In this document: piece after piece, positions 1 to 8,324 of the stretch | Numbering within the stretch: position 1 is the stretch's first letter | Layout of the letters: every line of letters starts with the position of its first letter | Origin: Novipirellula aureliae | GTDB lineage: Bacteria > Planctomycetota > Planctomycetia > Pirellulales > Pirellulaceae | Length of the DNA stretch: 64,000 nt | NCBI RefSeq assembly: GCF_007860185.1 | Contig: NZ_SJPY01000006.1 | Location: forward strand, 124,845-188,844 | Direction: 5' to 3' | The notes under the pieces: generated by a model | The model's database searches: none | What the model was told of the DNA's origin: nothing | Seen by the model: only the letters and a program-made list of their open reading frames with translations | Program-made: the position numbers and the translations under genes

Positions 1-103
1 TGGTAACGTGCAAGACGAGCCGTTCATCTTTACTCAATCGATCGACGAGGCACACCGCGTCGATGCGGATGATCACGACACGAACCAAAGGCGTGCAGCA
101 TGA
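1..103 (+). CDS. 3' end of a gene, possibly MotA/TolQ/ExbB-type channel subunit
   Basis: An open frame enters from the left edge and reads 33 codons to a TGA at 101-103, which overlaps the ATG of the next gene (ATGA at 100-103). The visible tail is hydrophilic and acidic/His-rich, with no domain of its own. The two following genes each carry one N-terminal membrane helix plus a periplasmic coiled coil, the usual layout of partners of a MotA/ExbB proton channel in planctomycetes. The channel assignment rests only on that context. Confidence 0.55.
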   Translation, partial: GNVQDEPFIFTQSIDEAHRVDADDHDTNQRRAA

Positions 104-2346
104 GCGGGCGACGCCGGCAACCCGTATCCCCATCGCTGTTTCCCTTCCTCGCTGTTCTCGTCTGTACGCTCGGTACGCTGATTCTGTTTCTAGCCCTCGT
201 GGCACAGAAAGCGACCAAGACAGCGGAACAGAAGGTGGCCGAGGCGACACAGCAAGCTGAGCAGCAATTGGCGGAAGCCGATGCTTCGGCCGGTTCGTCG
301 CTCACCGCGAAAACAGTCGATTCAATGATTGCCGAAGAAGAGCTACGGCTCGCTCAAGTGGTTGCGTTTCGCGACGAACAAGCAGCCGATTTGGGGGCCA
401 AACGCGATCACCTTACGCACATCGAAGACCATCTCAAGCGGGTTCGAGATGAATTGATGCGGCTGAGCGACGAAGTCAAGCGTGCGACGGGCGAAGAGGA
501 AGTTGAAGTGATCGATGAAGCGACGATCGCATTTATGAAGACGAAGCTCGAAGAAGAAGAAAAAGCGGTTGAGAAGCTAAAAGAAAGCACCGCCAACCAA
601 ACGCCTCGCGTTGTCATCGTGCCTCACAAAGGACCCAATGGTACCGATCGCCGACCGATCTATTTGGAGTGTACCAAGAACGGCATCATGCTGTGGCCCG
701 AAGGCGTCCGAATCACTCCCGAGCAAATCGAAAAGAGTAGCCGTGGTGCCAATCCCATCGATGCTGCGCTGCGCATTGTGAGACATCATTGTTTGCAAAA
801 CTACGGCGATCCAATCTCGCCCTATCCGCTGCTTGTTGTTCGTCCCAATGGAATCGAAACCTATGCCGCTGCACGGGGCGCGATGGAGGATTGGGATGAC
901 CAATTCGGGTACGAACTTGTTCCAGAAAACGTGGAACTAGCATTCAACCCACCCGACCCAGCGCTGAAAAAACGGATCGATCAGGCTGTTCAAGATGCCA
1001 TCGCCAACCAACAAGCTCGCACGGAGATATCACGGCTGGCCATGAATGGACGTGGCCGATACCCGCGCGCTTTCGATGGCAACCGCGGATCGAATTCAGG
1101 TGCTCGAAAACCACTGCCAACCCTATCAGCGAAACAGCTTGATCAACAAGGTCGAGCAAACGGATTCCATAAAGCGACTGACGGTATGCCCAGTGGATCG
1201 GAGTATTACGCGTCCTCCGCGAACTCGTACTCAAGCAGAAACTCTGCGAGGAAACAATCCGATTGGTCAACGGGCAATGGGACTGCTACAAACGCGAGCC
1301 AATCGGGGCAAACCGGTTCGAACGCCAACGGCGAGGGTGTGGGCTCGGCGATGAGTGCTCCGTCAATGCAACGAATTGAAAACGATATGGAAATAGCCGC
1401 ATCCGAATTACGATCGCCGTCGGGCCTCTCCGAGGCCATGACAACACTGCCCAGTGGTATGAGAGAGGATCAGTCAGCGGAAGAACTTTTGCTAGGCAGT
1501 GCCAGCGGGCTGAGAACACCGGGTGATGGCAGCACGACGAATGGTGAGATGAGTAGCTTCTTAGATAGACACCATGCTAACCCTGCTACCCCCTCAAGCA
1601 CTGGTTCGTTTGCCGATTCGATCACAAATCCCTCTGACTTGACACTCGGTCAACCCGACGGTTCGCAGCCCGGATCGAGTACCGGATCGAGTTTTGATTC
1701 CCCCGACGCGTTCATGGGAAATGAGAGCCTGCAAACGGAAGGGGCGTATGCCGATAGCGATTCGGTTCATGGTGGGAATGCTCAGCAGGGCTCCGCTGCC
1801 AGTGGTGGACAGCGTGAAGGTGAGTATGGAGCAATCGGATCACCATCCGCTGGCGGGGCGAGTAGCTCGGCTCCAGCTCCATCGGAAACTCAGCAGAGCG
1901 GCAGCATGTCGATCAGCAATCGCTCACCCAATTCGTCGCCCAATCGCAGCAACCGCGGTGAGAACTGGGCTGTTCCTGAGCATGTTGCCGTCGCGAAAGG
2001 CAACCAAATCGTCCGCACGATCCGGGTTGTCTGCTACGAGGACCAATTCATTCTTATCGCGCCCTCAACCGGTGGTGCAACCGAGGTGTTTGGTTTCTCC
2101 GATGGCAATGTGTCCAAAGCGACGTTCGATTTAGGGGCTGCCGTTCGTGAACGAATTAGCGGCTGGGGACCAACCTTCCCAGGCGGCCGTTGGCAACCGG
2201 TACTCAGTGTGGAAGTCATGCCAGGCGGTAGCGAACGTTTCGAACAACTTCAACAATTGATGCGTGGCAGCGGCGTGGAAGTCCGAGGTAGTGGCGAAAA
2301 TGTCAATGTGAATCGTGCTCCGGCACAACCCAGGAGTAACCGATGA
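100..2346 (+). CDS. membrane-anchored coiled-coil protein, MotB/ExbD-like partner (hypothetical)
   Basis: This 748-residue protein has a short cytoplasmic N-terminus (MSGRRRQPVSPS) and one membrane helix at about residues 13-35. A charged coiled coil follows at about 35-175, then a small folded stretch to about 290. Residues about 300-620 are a long low-complexity linker rich in Ser, Gly, Asn and Gln, and a compact C-terminal domain occupies about 625-748. The start overlaps the upstream stop as ATGA and its own stop overlaps the next start as ATGA, so the three genes are translationally coupled. An N-terminal helix followed by a periplasmic coiled coil matches the MotB/ExbD role beside a MotA/ExbB-type channel, but no OmpA-like peptidoglycan-binding domain is recognised. 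The role is inferred; the family is not recognised. Confidence 0.8.
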   Translation: MSGRRRQPVSPSLFPFLAVLVCTLGTLILFLALVAQKATKTAEQKVAEATQQAEQQLAEADASAGSSLTAKTVDSMIAEEELRLAQVVAFRDEQAADLGAKRDHLTHIEDHLKRVRDELMRLSDEVKRATGEEEVEVIDEATIAFMKTKLEEEEKAVEKLKESTANQTPRVVIVPHKGPNGTDRRPIYLECTKNGIMLWPEGVRITPEQIEKSSRGANPIDAALRIVRHHCLQNYGDPISPYPLLVVRPNGIETYAAARGAMEDWDDQFGYELVPENVELAFNPPDPALKKRIDQAVQDAIANQQARTEISRLAMNGRGRYPRAFDGNRGSNSGARKPLPTLSAKQLDQQGRANGFHKATDGMPSGSEYYASSANSYSSRNSARKQSDWSTGNGTATNASQSGQTGSNANGEGVGSAMSAPSMQRIENDMEIAASELRSPSGLSEAMTTLPSGMREDQSAEELLLGSASGLRTPGDGSTTNGEMSSFLDRHHANPATPSSTGSFADSITNPSDLTLGQPDGSQPGSSTGSSFDSPDAFMGNESLQTEGAYADSDSVHGGNAQQGSAASGGQREGEYGAIGSPSAGGASSSAPAPSETQQSGSMSISNRSPNSSPNRSNRGENWAVPEHVAVAKGNQIVRTIRVVCYEDQFILIAPSTGGATEVFGFSDGNVSKATFDLGAAVRERISGWGPTFPGGRWQPVLSVEVMPGGSERFEQLQQLMRGSGVEVRGSGENVNVNRAPAQPRSNR

Positions 2347-3389
2347 GCCAGCCAAAACGCAACCGAACCACGATCGAACTGGGGCACGATTCCTTTTTGG
2401 ACATCGTCGCGAACCTCGTTGGCGTCCTTATCATTTTGGTCGTCGTCCTCGGAACGCAGTCCTCCCAGGTAATCGAGCAGATCAAACAAAGGACGGATGC
2501 AGAATGGGTTGTCGACGAAGGCAATCAACCAGCTAGCGAAATGCAATTGGCATCGCTTGGCCATGTCGCGATGCGAGCGGCATCGGCGCTTGCTGATTCC
2601 GAGCGACTCGAATCCTCGATCAAACAATACGATGCTGAAATCGCTCAACGCGAAGATCAACGCCGCCAATTGATGGATTTATTGGCCGTTGCGAAAACGT
2701 CTTGGGAAGAAGAGAAGGAAAAATTCGATAAGCAAGCAACCATCATGGCCAAGCGCAATCGCGAATTTGAAGAAACCAGAAATCGGTTAGAGGAACTTCA
2801 AGGTCAAAGAGAACGACTCGAGGGCGAAAAGACTCCCGTGGTCGCTGTTACCCATTTGCCTACCCCAATGGCCCGGACAGTGTTTGGAGACGAAATCCAT
2901 TTCCGGCTCAAGGGTGACCGCTTGTCCGTCGTTCCAATTGAACATCTCATTCAAGAGATCAAGAACGAATTCGAGCGTGCGGTAGGCGGATCGCGTGATG
3001 GAGTATTCGATTCAGCGGTGGGGCCGATTCGCGGCTATGTCGCGCACTATGAAATGGCGAAGTCTCACGAAATGGTTTCCCGAGGTGGTCAAGTCGGCAT
3101 GGCTAAGAAGGTTGCATTGGTAGGGATGACGATCTCGCCACTCAAAGAGCCCATCGGCACACCGATCAAAGAAATCTATACGGAAGGCAGTGAACTCGAT
3201 ATCGAATTGGCTGGACGTGATCCGGCAACGACAACCATCACCGTGTGGGTTTATCCAGATAGCTTTGCCGCATTTCGACACTTAAAAGAGCACCTCTACG
3301 CACGTGGTTTCGCCGCCGCCGCGCGCCCGTTACCGATGGGCCGCGAGATAACCGGCAGCCCACAAGGATCTCGATCGAGTGCGCAGTAG
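2343..3389 (+). CDS. ExbD/MotB-like membrane protein (hypothetical)
   Basis: This 348-residue protein has one membrane helix at about 17-40 (core LDIVANLVGVLIILVVVLG). An acidic residue sits at the start of the helix, as in ExbD/TolR/MotB. A coiled coil follows at about 80-165, then a soluble periplasmic C-terminal domain. It overlaps the upstream gene by ATGA and is the last gene of the triad, ending just before a long hairpin. In ExbB/ExbD and MotA/MotB systems the acidic residue carries protons through the channel; that function here is inferred from the helix and from gene order. There is no strong similarity I can name. Confidence 0.8.
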   Translation: MSQPKRNRTTIELGHDSFLDIVANLVGVLIILVVVLGTQSSQVIEQIKQRTDAEWVVDEGNQPASEMQLASLGHVAMRAASALADSERLESSIKQYDAEIAQREDQRRQLMDLLAVAKTSWEEEKEKFDKQATIMAKRNREFEETRNRLEELQGQRERLEGEKTPVVAVTHLPTPMARTVFGDEIHFRLKGDRLSVVPIEHLIQEIKNEFERAVGGSRDGVFDSAVGPIRGYVAHYEMAKSHEMVSRGGQVGMAKKVALVGMTISPLKEPIGTPIKEIYTEGSELDIELAGRDPATTTITVWVYPDSFAAFRHLKEHLYARGFAAAARPLPMGREITGSPQGSRSSAQ

Positions 3390-3406
3390 AGATGCTTTCC
3401 TTAGAC

Positions 3407-3464
3407 GTGGCCTAGGCTTCCAGCCTAGGTCTTGCAATTTCCCCAGGCTGGAAGCCTAGGCCAC
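3407..3464. terminator. long hairpin between convergent genes
   Basis: A 23-base arm (3407-3429) pairs with a 22-base arm (3443-3464) with a single bulge and a 13-base loop. Each arm is itself quasi-palindromic (CCTAGGCTTCCAGCCTAGG). It lies between two convergent genes and has no T tract, so it could be a bidirectional terminator or a dispersed palindromic repeat that happens to sit there. Confidence 0.6.
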
Positions 3465-3485
3465 GGCAATACAACCTTCACCGCC

Positions 3486-4964
3486 CTACGGCTGCAGGAT
3501 CTCGTTTCCTCTCTGCAATCCTTCAAGTTGCCGAGTGTAGATTTCCGGTAGAGCCGTCGGGTATCGTTGGCCCGTACCGATGTCGGTGTGCGGGCCAAAG
3601 TCTTCCTCGCGTGCTGCGGAGCCAAGCGGAGTCGTCAGGGTGTCGTTGATCGTCTTCAGATAAGCTTGAAGTTTCCAGGCGGGTATGATCGTCAGGCCGA
3701 GTTCGTTCGCACGCGCTTTAATATCGCCGATCGCCTTCACCTGTGAAGCGTCAAGATCTTCTTGTCGTTCGTCGGCTTTGTCGTCAACCACCAAGAATCG
3801 AACACTTGCATCGAGTTTTCCTCGCACATTTCCGGCGGTGGACACTTCGGCAACGACTTCGGCCCCTGCCGCTTGAACCATGCCCTTGATCGCTTCGTTA
3901 TCGGGTCGACCATCGCCATCGATATCGATTTCGCCGGCCAAGGCAATCTTGACCTTGCGGCCTGGTGCCCAGAATGGAGAGTAGATTTGATCGTTGGGAA
4001 TGATCGGGTACTTGATCTCAGGTCGAGCGACGACGCGAGCTTCGGCGAGATGTTCGTCAAGCAAACGGGTGACTTGGATGGTCGCTTTGACTTTCGCATC
4101 TTTTAATCTCGTTTCATCCCCAGCGATAACCCCAAAGGTGACACCTGGTCGCAGGGCATCGCCCGCTCCTAGGTTGATCGTGACAATGTCACCGCGAACA
4201 AACCGAATCCGGCCTTGGGTGTTTTCAAATCCATCGCTACGAAGCTGGTTGAGCTGATACTTTTGAGTCTCAATCGTGTTTTGCAGTTGATCTTTTTTAC
4301 GCGTCAGCATCGTTGTTTCTTCAATCTTTTGACGATTCAGGTTTTGATATTCCTGAGTCAACTTCGTCAAACTGTCGCGAGTTTTCTCTTTCTCTTGATT
4401 CATCCGTTCGCGATCCTGCACAAACAGTTCTTTTTCCGAATCCAGTTTCTTTTGCAGATCGAGCGCCTTTTGTTCAGCGACTTGCTGAGCTTTTCGGGCG
4501 TTGGCGATATCGTTGTCCGCTTGTTGCCGAATCTTTTGGACATCTTCGGTCGCTTTGCGGAATTGGTCATTTCGAGAACGAATCGTGCTCATCAAAAACT
4601 CGGGCAATTTCGAGTAGTTTCGGCTCTGAGCATCGACGTCGGCGCCAAACAGCGACATATCCTTGACATACTGCTTTTCGATCGCTTCCATTGCGGGATC
4701 TCCGCTCGAACTTTGCTTGAGCGTCTCGAATTCAGCCTCGCTCATACTCCCTTGCCCGAGCATGACTTTCATCAATTCCGATTGATCACTTATTTTCTTC
4801 AGCTCACTCCCTGTACTCGACAGTTTTTCCCTTATCTGGGCTGCCTCACTCGATGCCACGTCAGCTTGCTTCCAGAGGAAGAAATTGAGCGCAAAGGAGA
4901 GTACCAGGAAAATCAAACTGGCAATTAAACTGCCTCGGATGACTGAATCGTCACGTGCAACCAT
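3486..4964 (-). CDS. coiled-coil membrane protein, unknown function
   Basis: This 492-residue protein has one N-terminal membrane helix at about 11-33 (core ASLIFLVLSFALNFFLW). A very long charged coiled coil runs from about 35 to 250, rich in Glu, Gln, Lys and Arg. A globular C-terminal region at about 255-420 contains the phrase GDIVTINLGAGDALRPGVTF, like a small beta-barrel, and an acidic IDIDGDGRPDNE segment. The layout recalls MreC-type scaffold proteins, but sequence motifs for that family are not evident. It is monocistronic and convergent with the upstream triad. No Shine-Dalgarno sequence is visible before the ATG. Confidence 0.75.
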   Translation of the reverse strand: MVARDDSVIRGSLIASLIFLVLSFALNFFLWKQADVASSEAAQIREKLSSTGSELKKISDQSELMKVMLGQGSMSEAEFETLKQSSSGDPAMEAIEKQYVKDMSLFGADVDAQSRNYSKLPEFLMSTIRSRNDQFRKATEDVQKIRQQADNDIANARKAQQVAEQKALDLQKKLDSEKELFVQDRERMNQEKEKTRDSLTKLTQEYQNLNRQKIEETTMLTRKKDQLQNTIETQKYQLNQLRSDGFENTQGRIRFVRGDIVTINLGAGDALRPGVTFGVIAGDETRLKDAKVKATIQVTRLLDEHLAEARVVARPEIKYPIIPNDQIYSPFWAPGRKVKIALAGEIDIDGDGRPDNEAIKGMVQAAGAEVVAEVSTAGNVRGKLDASVRFLVVDDKADERQEDLDASQVKAIGDIKARANELGLTIIPAWKLQAYLKTINDTLTTPLGSAAREEDFGPHTDIGTGQRYPTALPEIYTRQLEGLQRGNEILQP

Positions 4965-5363
4965 TTTTTTTCGATCAAAAAGTGTGAGGAACGAGGGAAA
5001 AGGAGCATGATTAATCCTACAGCATATTTGCCGAGCAGCTCTTTTCTACCGCCAATTCTAACAATTGTAGAGCAAACGTGGGGGAATTTTTTAGCTTTAA
5101 CGGTTCTACGCATCAAATTGGCAAATCGTTTTGGAAACGGCTCCGAAATTCGGGCTTTGCTGCCTGCGGTCCCCCCCCTTGCCTCGAAGCCACTTGCCTC
5201 TCGGCAATCGGAGTCTCTCGGCAGACGGAAGCCTGCCATTGTAGTGGGGGGGCCCAGGAGTGAATTGCCAGGCATAATCATCCTGGGAACCCTATTCCAT
5301 TCCTGGGAACCATCATCCTGGGAACCACCATCCTGGGAACCATAAAAATTTAGAAATAATGAC
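4965..5363. other. intergenic region, no gene seen
   Basis: This region lies between a minus-strand gene start and the promoter at 5364. It holds a short G/C homopolymer patch near 5167-5173 and 5246-5252 and a tandem repeat at 5277-5343. Open frames here have no recognisable coding character. Confidence 0.5.
5277..5343 (+). repeat. imperfect tandem repeat of CATCCTGGGAACCA
   Basis: Four copies of a CCTGGGAACC core occur in 67 bases, two of them in perfect CATCCTGGGAACCA context. The repeat ends about 20 bases before the promoter at 5364. It looks like slipped-strand expansion; a role as a protein-binding array is possible but unsupported. Confidence 0.7.
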
Positions 5364-5392
5364 TTGTCTCAGGATTGCCTGCTGGTGATAAT
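5364..5392 (+). promoter_or_regulatory. sigma-70-like promoter
   Basis: TTGTCT at 5364-5369 and GATAAT at 5387-5392 are separated by exactly 17 bases. The -10 matches TATAAT at five of six positions. A start near 5399 would give a transcript of about 285 bases ending at the terminator at 5635-5682. Confidence 0.5.
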
Positions 5393-5500
5393 GGGCCTAT
5401 CGGGTCGCGATAACGCGTCGCGACAGTTACCTTTCCGAACGATCGTTCGCTCGACTCTGGTTGGCACCTGAGCGATCGGATCGTCGAACCAAGTTTGAAA

Positions 5501-5512
5501 AAGGAGGTGATC
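5501..5512 (+). promoter_or_regulatory. unusually strong Shine-Dalgarno sequence
   Basis: AAGGAGGTGATC pairs over all 12 bases with the standard 16S rRNA 3' end. Most genes in this window show no Shine-Dalgarno sequence at all, so this site stands out. The nearest starts are GTG at 5515 (seven bases after GGAGG) and GTG at 5507, inside the motif itself. Confidence 0.55.
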
Positions 5513-5634
5513 AAGTGGAATATTGCTGTACTTGCCAACGGGGTGGTAACCCGTAGTTAAAGTCGGCGGGCTGATGCTTCGGCGCAGCCACCCCACCCTC
5601 GCGATCATCTTCTCATAGAGAACGCGAGAACATG

Positions 5635-5682
5635 CCCGTTTGCTGAGTCCACGACTTTTGGACTTGGCAAGCGGGTTTTTTT
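5635..5682 (+). terminator. strong Rho-independent terminator
   Basis: CCCGTTTGC (5635-5643) pairs with GCAAGCGGG (5667-5675), with one G-U pair. Inside it AGTCCA (5646-5651) pairs with TGGACT (5659-5664). Seven T follow at 5676-5682. It lies about 100 bases upstream of the coaD start and on its strand, so it either ends an independent small RNA or attenuates coaD. Confidence 0.85.
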
Positions 5683-5780
5683 ATGGATTTCTTCCTACTC
5701 GCATCGCTAGCCATTCCATTTTACAATTTGGATGCCGCCGCTGCTCGCCTTGCTTTCCTACTCGTTTTGGTTTTCCGTTC

Positions 5781-6281
5781 ATGCCGACTCAACGCACTGC
5801 CGTCTACACTGGGTCGTTTGATCCAATCACGCTTGGTCATCTTCATATCATCGACCGAGCCGCAAAGCTGTTCGACACGTTGGTAATTGGCATCGGCATC
5901 AATGCGGACAAACGCCCGTTGTTCGATACTTCGCAGAGAGTGGCTTTGGTTGAAACGGTGACCCGTCCATTTGAAAACGTTGTCGTCGATGTCTTTTCGG
6001 GTCTAGCGGTCGATTTTGTCCGCAAAATGAATGCGCATATCATGGTTCGCGGGATCCGTCCGCTGACCGATACCGCAGGCGAATTCACGATGATGATGGC
6101 CAACCACCAACTCGATCCAGGCATTGAAACCGTTTTCTTAATGGCGGATGAGCAGTACACGCACGTCAGTAGTTCGCTGCTCAAACAGATCGCATCGGTT
6201 AGCGATGATGACGGACAATTGGCGAAGTTTGTGCCTTCGCAAGTCATTCCCGCGCTAAGAGCTCGGATGAAGAACCACTAG
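5781..6281 (+). CDS. coaD: phosphopantetheine adenylyltransferase
   Basis: CoaD transfers AMP from ATP to 4'-phosphopantetheine to give dephospho-CoA, the penultimate step of CoA synthesis in the cytoplasm. The 166-residue protein matches the usual length of about 160. It begins with YTGSFDPITLGHLHII, which contains the nucleotidyltransferase TxGH motif at about residues 18-21, and has the C-terminal HVSSSLLKQIAS signature. The frame stays open upstream to 5640, but only the ATG at 5781 gives the canonical N-terminus. No Shine-Dalgarno is seen. An intrinsic terminator lies about 100 bases upstream, so the gene needs its own promoter or readthrough. Confidence 0.95.
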   Translation: MPTQRTAVYTGSFDPITLGHLHIIDRAAKLFDTLVIGIGINADKRPLFDTSQRVALVETVTRPFENVVVDVFSGLAVDFVRKMNAHIMVRGIRPLTDTAGEFTMMMANHQLDPGIETVFLMADEQYTHVSSSLLKQIASVSDDDGQLAKFVPSQVIPALRARMKNH

Positions 6282-6304
6282 CAAATCGGGATTTCACCTA
6301 GTGA

Positions 6305-6319
6305 AGTCTCCTCGAGACT
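6305..6319. repeat. short AGTCTC-CTC-GAGACT hairpin
   Basis: A six-base perfect stem with a three-base loop sits 24 bases after coaD. A closely similar eight-base version lies at 47574-47592. There is no T tract. It is either a weak terminator or a member of a dispersed mini-hairpin family. Confidence 0.4.
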
Positions 6320-6460
6320 CAGGGGAGATGAAACGCCTCGGCGAGATGCGACGATTCTGTCTGCCCTCGTCCAAAAGCTATTGCGGTAACCCGCTGCGAT
6401 TTTGTACGGTCCCATCCTGTTGATGCAATTTTCGACCTGCCTACGGACCTTTGCGGCACC

Positions 6461-8053
6461 ATGACGCTCTCGAACCCACCGAAACTGATTCCTCGTGGAC
6501 TGATTTCCTACTCTCTCGTTGCAGTTCTCCTTGCGGTTGGTGGGTGCCGTGCTTCGCGTCCAACAGGCAACCTGTTCCAAGTCACGCGACACGATCAGGG
6601 GGAGATCACCGACGTCGAATCACCTCGGCAACGTTTGGCATCGACGAAACAACGCGTGGGCTCCGTTTTTGGAGGTGTTTCCGAACAGGATCGTTTGCAG
6701 GCAAATGGAGCGGAGACGGGGCAGGAAACGAGTCCCCAAATGACCCGGCAAGTCTCCTACAGCGAAGACCACGAAGATGCCAACCGAACAAATCCATCCG
6801 CTCCTGGACATTCATCGTCTAAGCCAACGGATAAACTATCTGACGAAGAATTGATGGCGGCTTTTGAGGGGACATCGCCGGAGATCAAAGAGCAAGCACT
6901 CCGACAATTGGTTGCCGTCCTATCGCGGAATGCAGAAACGACAAAGCAACCCGCTGCGTTAACCGATGCGATCGAAGAATCCGTCCAAAAAAATTACAAT
7001 CTACCGAAAGCCAAAAACCAACCGGCGACAGAACCGTTAAAACGATTGGCCATGCAACCGGAATCTCAAAGCAAGGCATCGAGTCAATCCACGGCCAAGA
7101 CGTCGGCTGAGCCGAGTGAAGATGTTTTTGCAGATTCTAATGATGACCAAGAAACATCATCGGAGCTGGCCGTCGCCGTGGTTGAAAGTTTAAGCGACCA
7201 CAAACCAGAATCAACCCCAGAATCAACCCCAGAATCAACCCCAGAATCAACCCCAGAATCAATCGTAGTTCGGACGGTCTCGGCGAGCGGACCTCAAGTG
7301 GACGAGGGGATGGTTGCCAATGCCGTCGTCGAGTCACCCATCGATGCTGATTCGTTATCCGCTGAAATGCTATACGAGTCTTTGCTCAAGCGGATATCAA
7401 CACCCGTGGAAGGTGAAAGCGAAGCGGATCGAGCGCGGCGAATGATCACCGCTCGGCATTTAATGGTACTAGCAGGAAACCCCGATGCCGCCGTCGGAAA
7501 GATCGATGGGATGACGGACAAGGAACAAGAATACCTGCGCCATCAATTGCTCGGACTTTGGACGATGGTAGACCCCGAAGGGCACCCGGTGCAAAGCCGC
7601 CGATTCAGTTCGGCGCTGCCGCAGCTCCGCGAGGCGACCCGATACCTAGCTGCGGCGACCGATTCTCTTGAAGTCCGAGCCTTGGCATTCTGTACCGAGA
7701 TTTTGGCGTATGGCCAGATCAAGAAATTTGAAAGCAGTGTCTTTAAGCCTGCTCAACAAGTCATTCTCTACTGCGAAATCGACAACTTTGTAGCATCGAA
7801 AGTCGATTCGGGGTATCAAACCCATCTGCAAGGCAGCTACGACATTCTCGATTCAGAGAACCACAAAGTTGCCAGCCAATTATTGCCCGCGGATAAACAG
7901 GTGTCTTCCAACTATTTGCGTGACTACTTCATCGCCTATCAGATGCACCTGCCGCAAAATTTAGCGGTTGGGAAATATCGTCTGCAGCTAACGATGGAAG
8001 ATATCGAAGGCAAAAAGTATGGACAGTCGAGTATCGCTTTCGAAATTCGATAA
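6461..8053 (+). CDS. secreted lipoprotein, unknown function
   Basis: This 530-residue protein has a lipoprotein signal peptide: a positively charged start, a hydrophobic core and a lipobox ending AVGGC at about residue 29. After a disordered, Ser/Thr/Glu-rich region (about 30-280) containing five Glu-Ser-Thr-Pro units, an alpha-helical part (about 290-420) and a beta-rich C-terminal domain (about 425-530) follow. The C-terminal domain speaks of a binding module facing the periplasm or outer membrane. No family is recognised. It lies between coaD and dapF on the same strand with gaps of 179 and 271 bases, so an operon is not evident. Confidence 0.8.
   Translation: MTLSNPPKLIPRGLISYSLVAVLLAVGGCRASRPTGNLFQVTRHDQGEITDVESPRQRLASTKQRVGSVFGGVSEQDRLQANGAETGQETSPQMTRQVSYSEDHEDANRTNPSAPGHSSSKPTDKLSDEELMAAFEGTSPEIKEQALRQLVAVLSRNAETTKQPAALTDAIEESVQKNYNLPKAKNQPATEPLKRLAMQPESQSKASSQSTAKTSAEPSEDVFADSNDDQETSSELAVAVVESLSDHKPESTPESTPESTPESTPESIVVRTVSASGPQVDEGMVANAVVESPIDADSLSAEMLYESLLKRISTPVEGESEADRARRMITARHLMVLAGNPDAAVGKIDGMTDKEQEYLRHQLLGLWTMVDPEGHPVQSRRFSSALPQLREATRYLAAATDSLEVRALAFCTEILAYGQIKKFESSVFKPAQQVILYCEIDNFVASKVDSGYQTHLQGSYDILDSENHKVASQLLPADKQVSSNYLRDYFIAYQMHLPQNLAVGKYRLQLTMEDIEGKKYGQSSIAFEIR
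7205..7264 (+). repeat. 12-bp tandem repeat encoding Glu-Ser-Thr-Pro
   Basis: Five head-to-tail copies of CCAGAATCAACC lie within the lipoprotein gene; the last ends ATC instead of ACC. Because the unit is a multiple of three the frame is kept, and the copies lie in the disordered linker. Confidence 0.9.
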
Positions 8054-8078
8054 TTCGAGCCCAAGCGGGTTTCCCCTC

Positions 8079-8126
8079 GAAAACACGGGCAAGAGCGAAA
8101 ACACGGGCAAGAGCGAAAACACGGGC
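8079..8126 (+). repeat. 18-bp tandem repeat after the lipoprotein gene
   Basis: Two full and one two-thirds copies of GAAAACACGGGCAAGAGC begin 25 bases after the stop codon. They are exact, which suggests a recent slippage duplication. The rest of the 271-base gap to dapF shows no gene. Confidence 0.85.
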
Positions 8127-8324
8127 GTCGACCTTGCTCTTTGTAGACGGATTGTCCAGCGGCAATCGAAGCCGCCTCATGAACACGGGTCGCGTTTGGT
8201 ATCAAGAAACGCGGATGGAACCTGTTGATGGAACCAAAGGAAGCAGGATAAACAGCAGCCGGAAATCCTGCTAAACTTTGCCATCACGTTAGAAACATCG
8301 AACCAAGTGTGCGGAGAGTTTTCA

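Larger units (their letters stand above)
5399..5682 (+). ncRNA. candidate structured small RNA / leader transcript upstream of coaD
   Basis: A promoter at the left, hairpins throughout and a strong intrinsic terminator at the right bound this segment. Visible stems are GTCGCG/CGCGAC (5404-5409 with 5419-5424), the 14-base palindrome CGAACGATCGTTCG (5436-5449), CTCGCG/CGCGAG (5598-5603 with 5623-5628) and the terminator stem. In the middle, AAGGAGGTGATC (5501-5512) is a 12-base perfect complement of the usual 16S 3' tail. It precedes two overlapping mini-ORFs: GTG at 5515 (13 codons, with a CCxxC cysteine cluster) and GTG at 5507 (17 codons). I do not recognise tmRNA, RNase P, SRP, 6S or a riboswitch class. 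It could be an sRNA, a small-protein mRNA or an attenuated leader for coaD. Confidence 0.45.

Noticed and set aside
2131-2669. minus-strand frames opposite the first two genes
   Set aside because: Shadows of coding sequence in the coupled triad, without start signals or domains.
4215-4928. 237-codon plus-strand gene
   Set aside because: Antisense shadow of the coiled-coil membrane protein, with no start signal and Phe/Leu-rich non-protein-like composition.
5501-5512. 3' end of a 16S rRNA gene on the minus strand
   Set aside because: Only the 12-base tail matches; the neighbouring bases do not resemble helix 45 or other 16S parts.
5640-5780. N-terminal extension of CoaD
   Set aside because: The extra 47 residues come from the terminator and leader and have no match to the family start.
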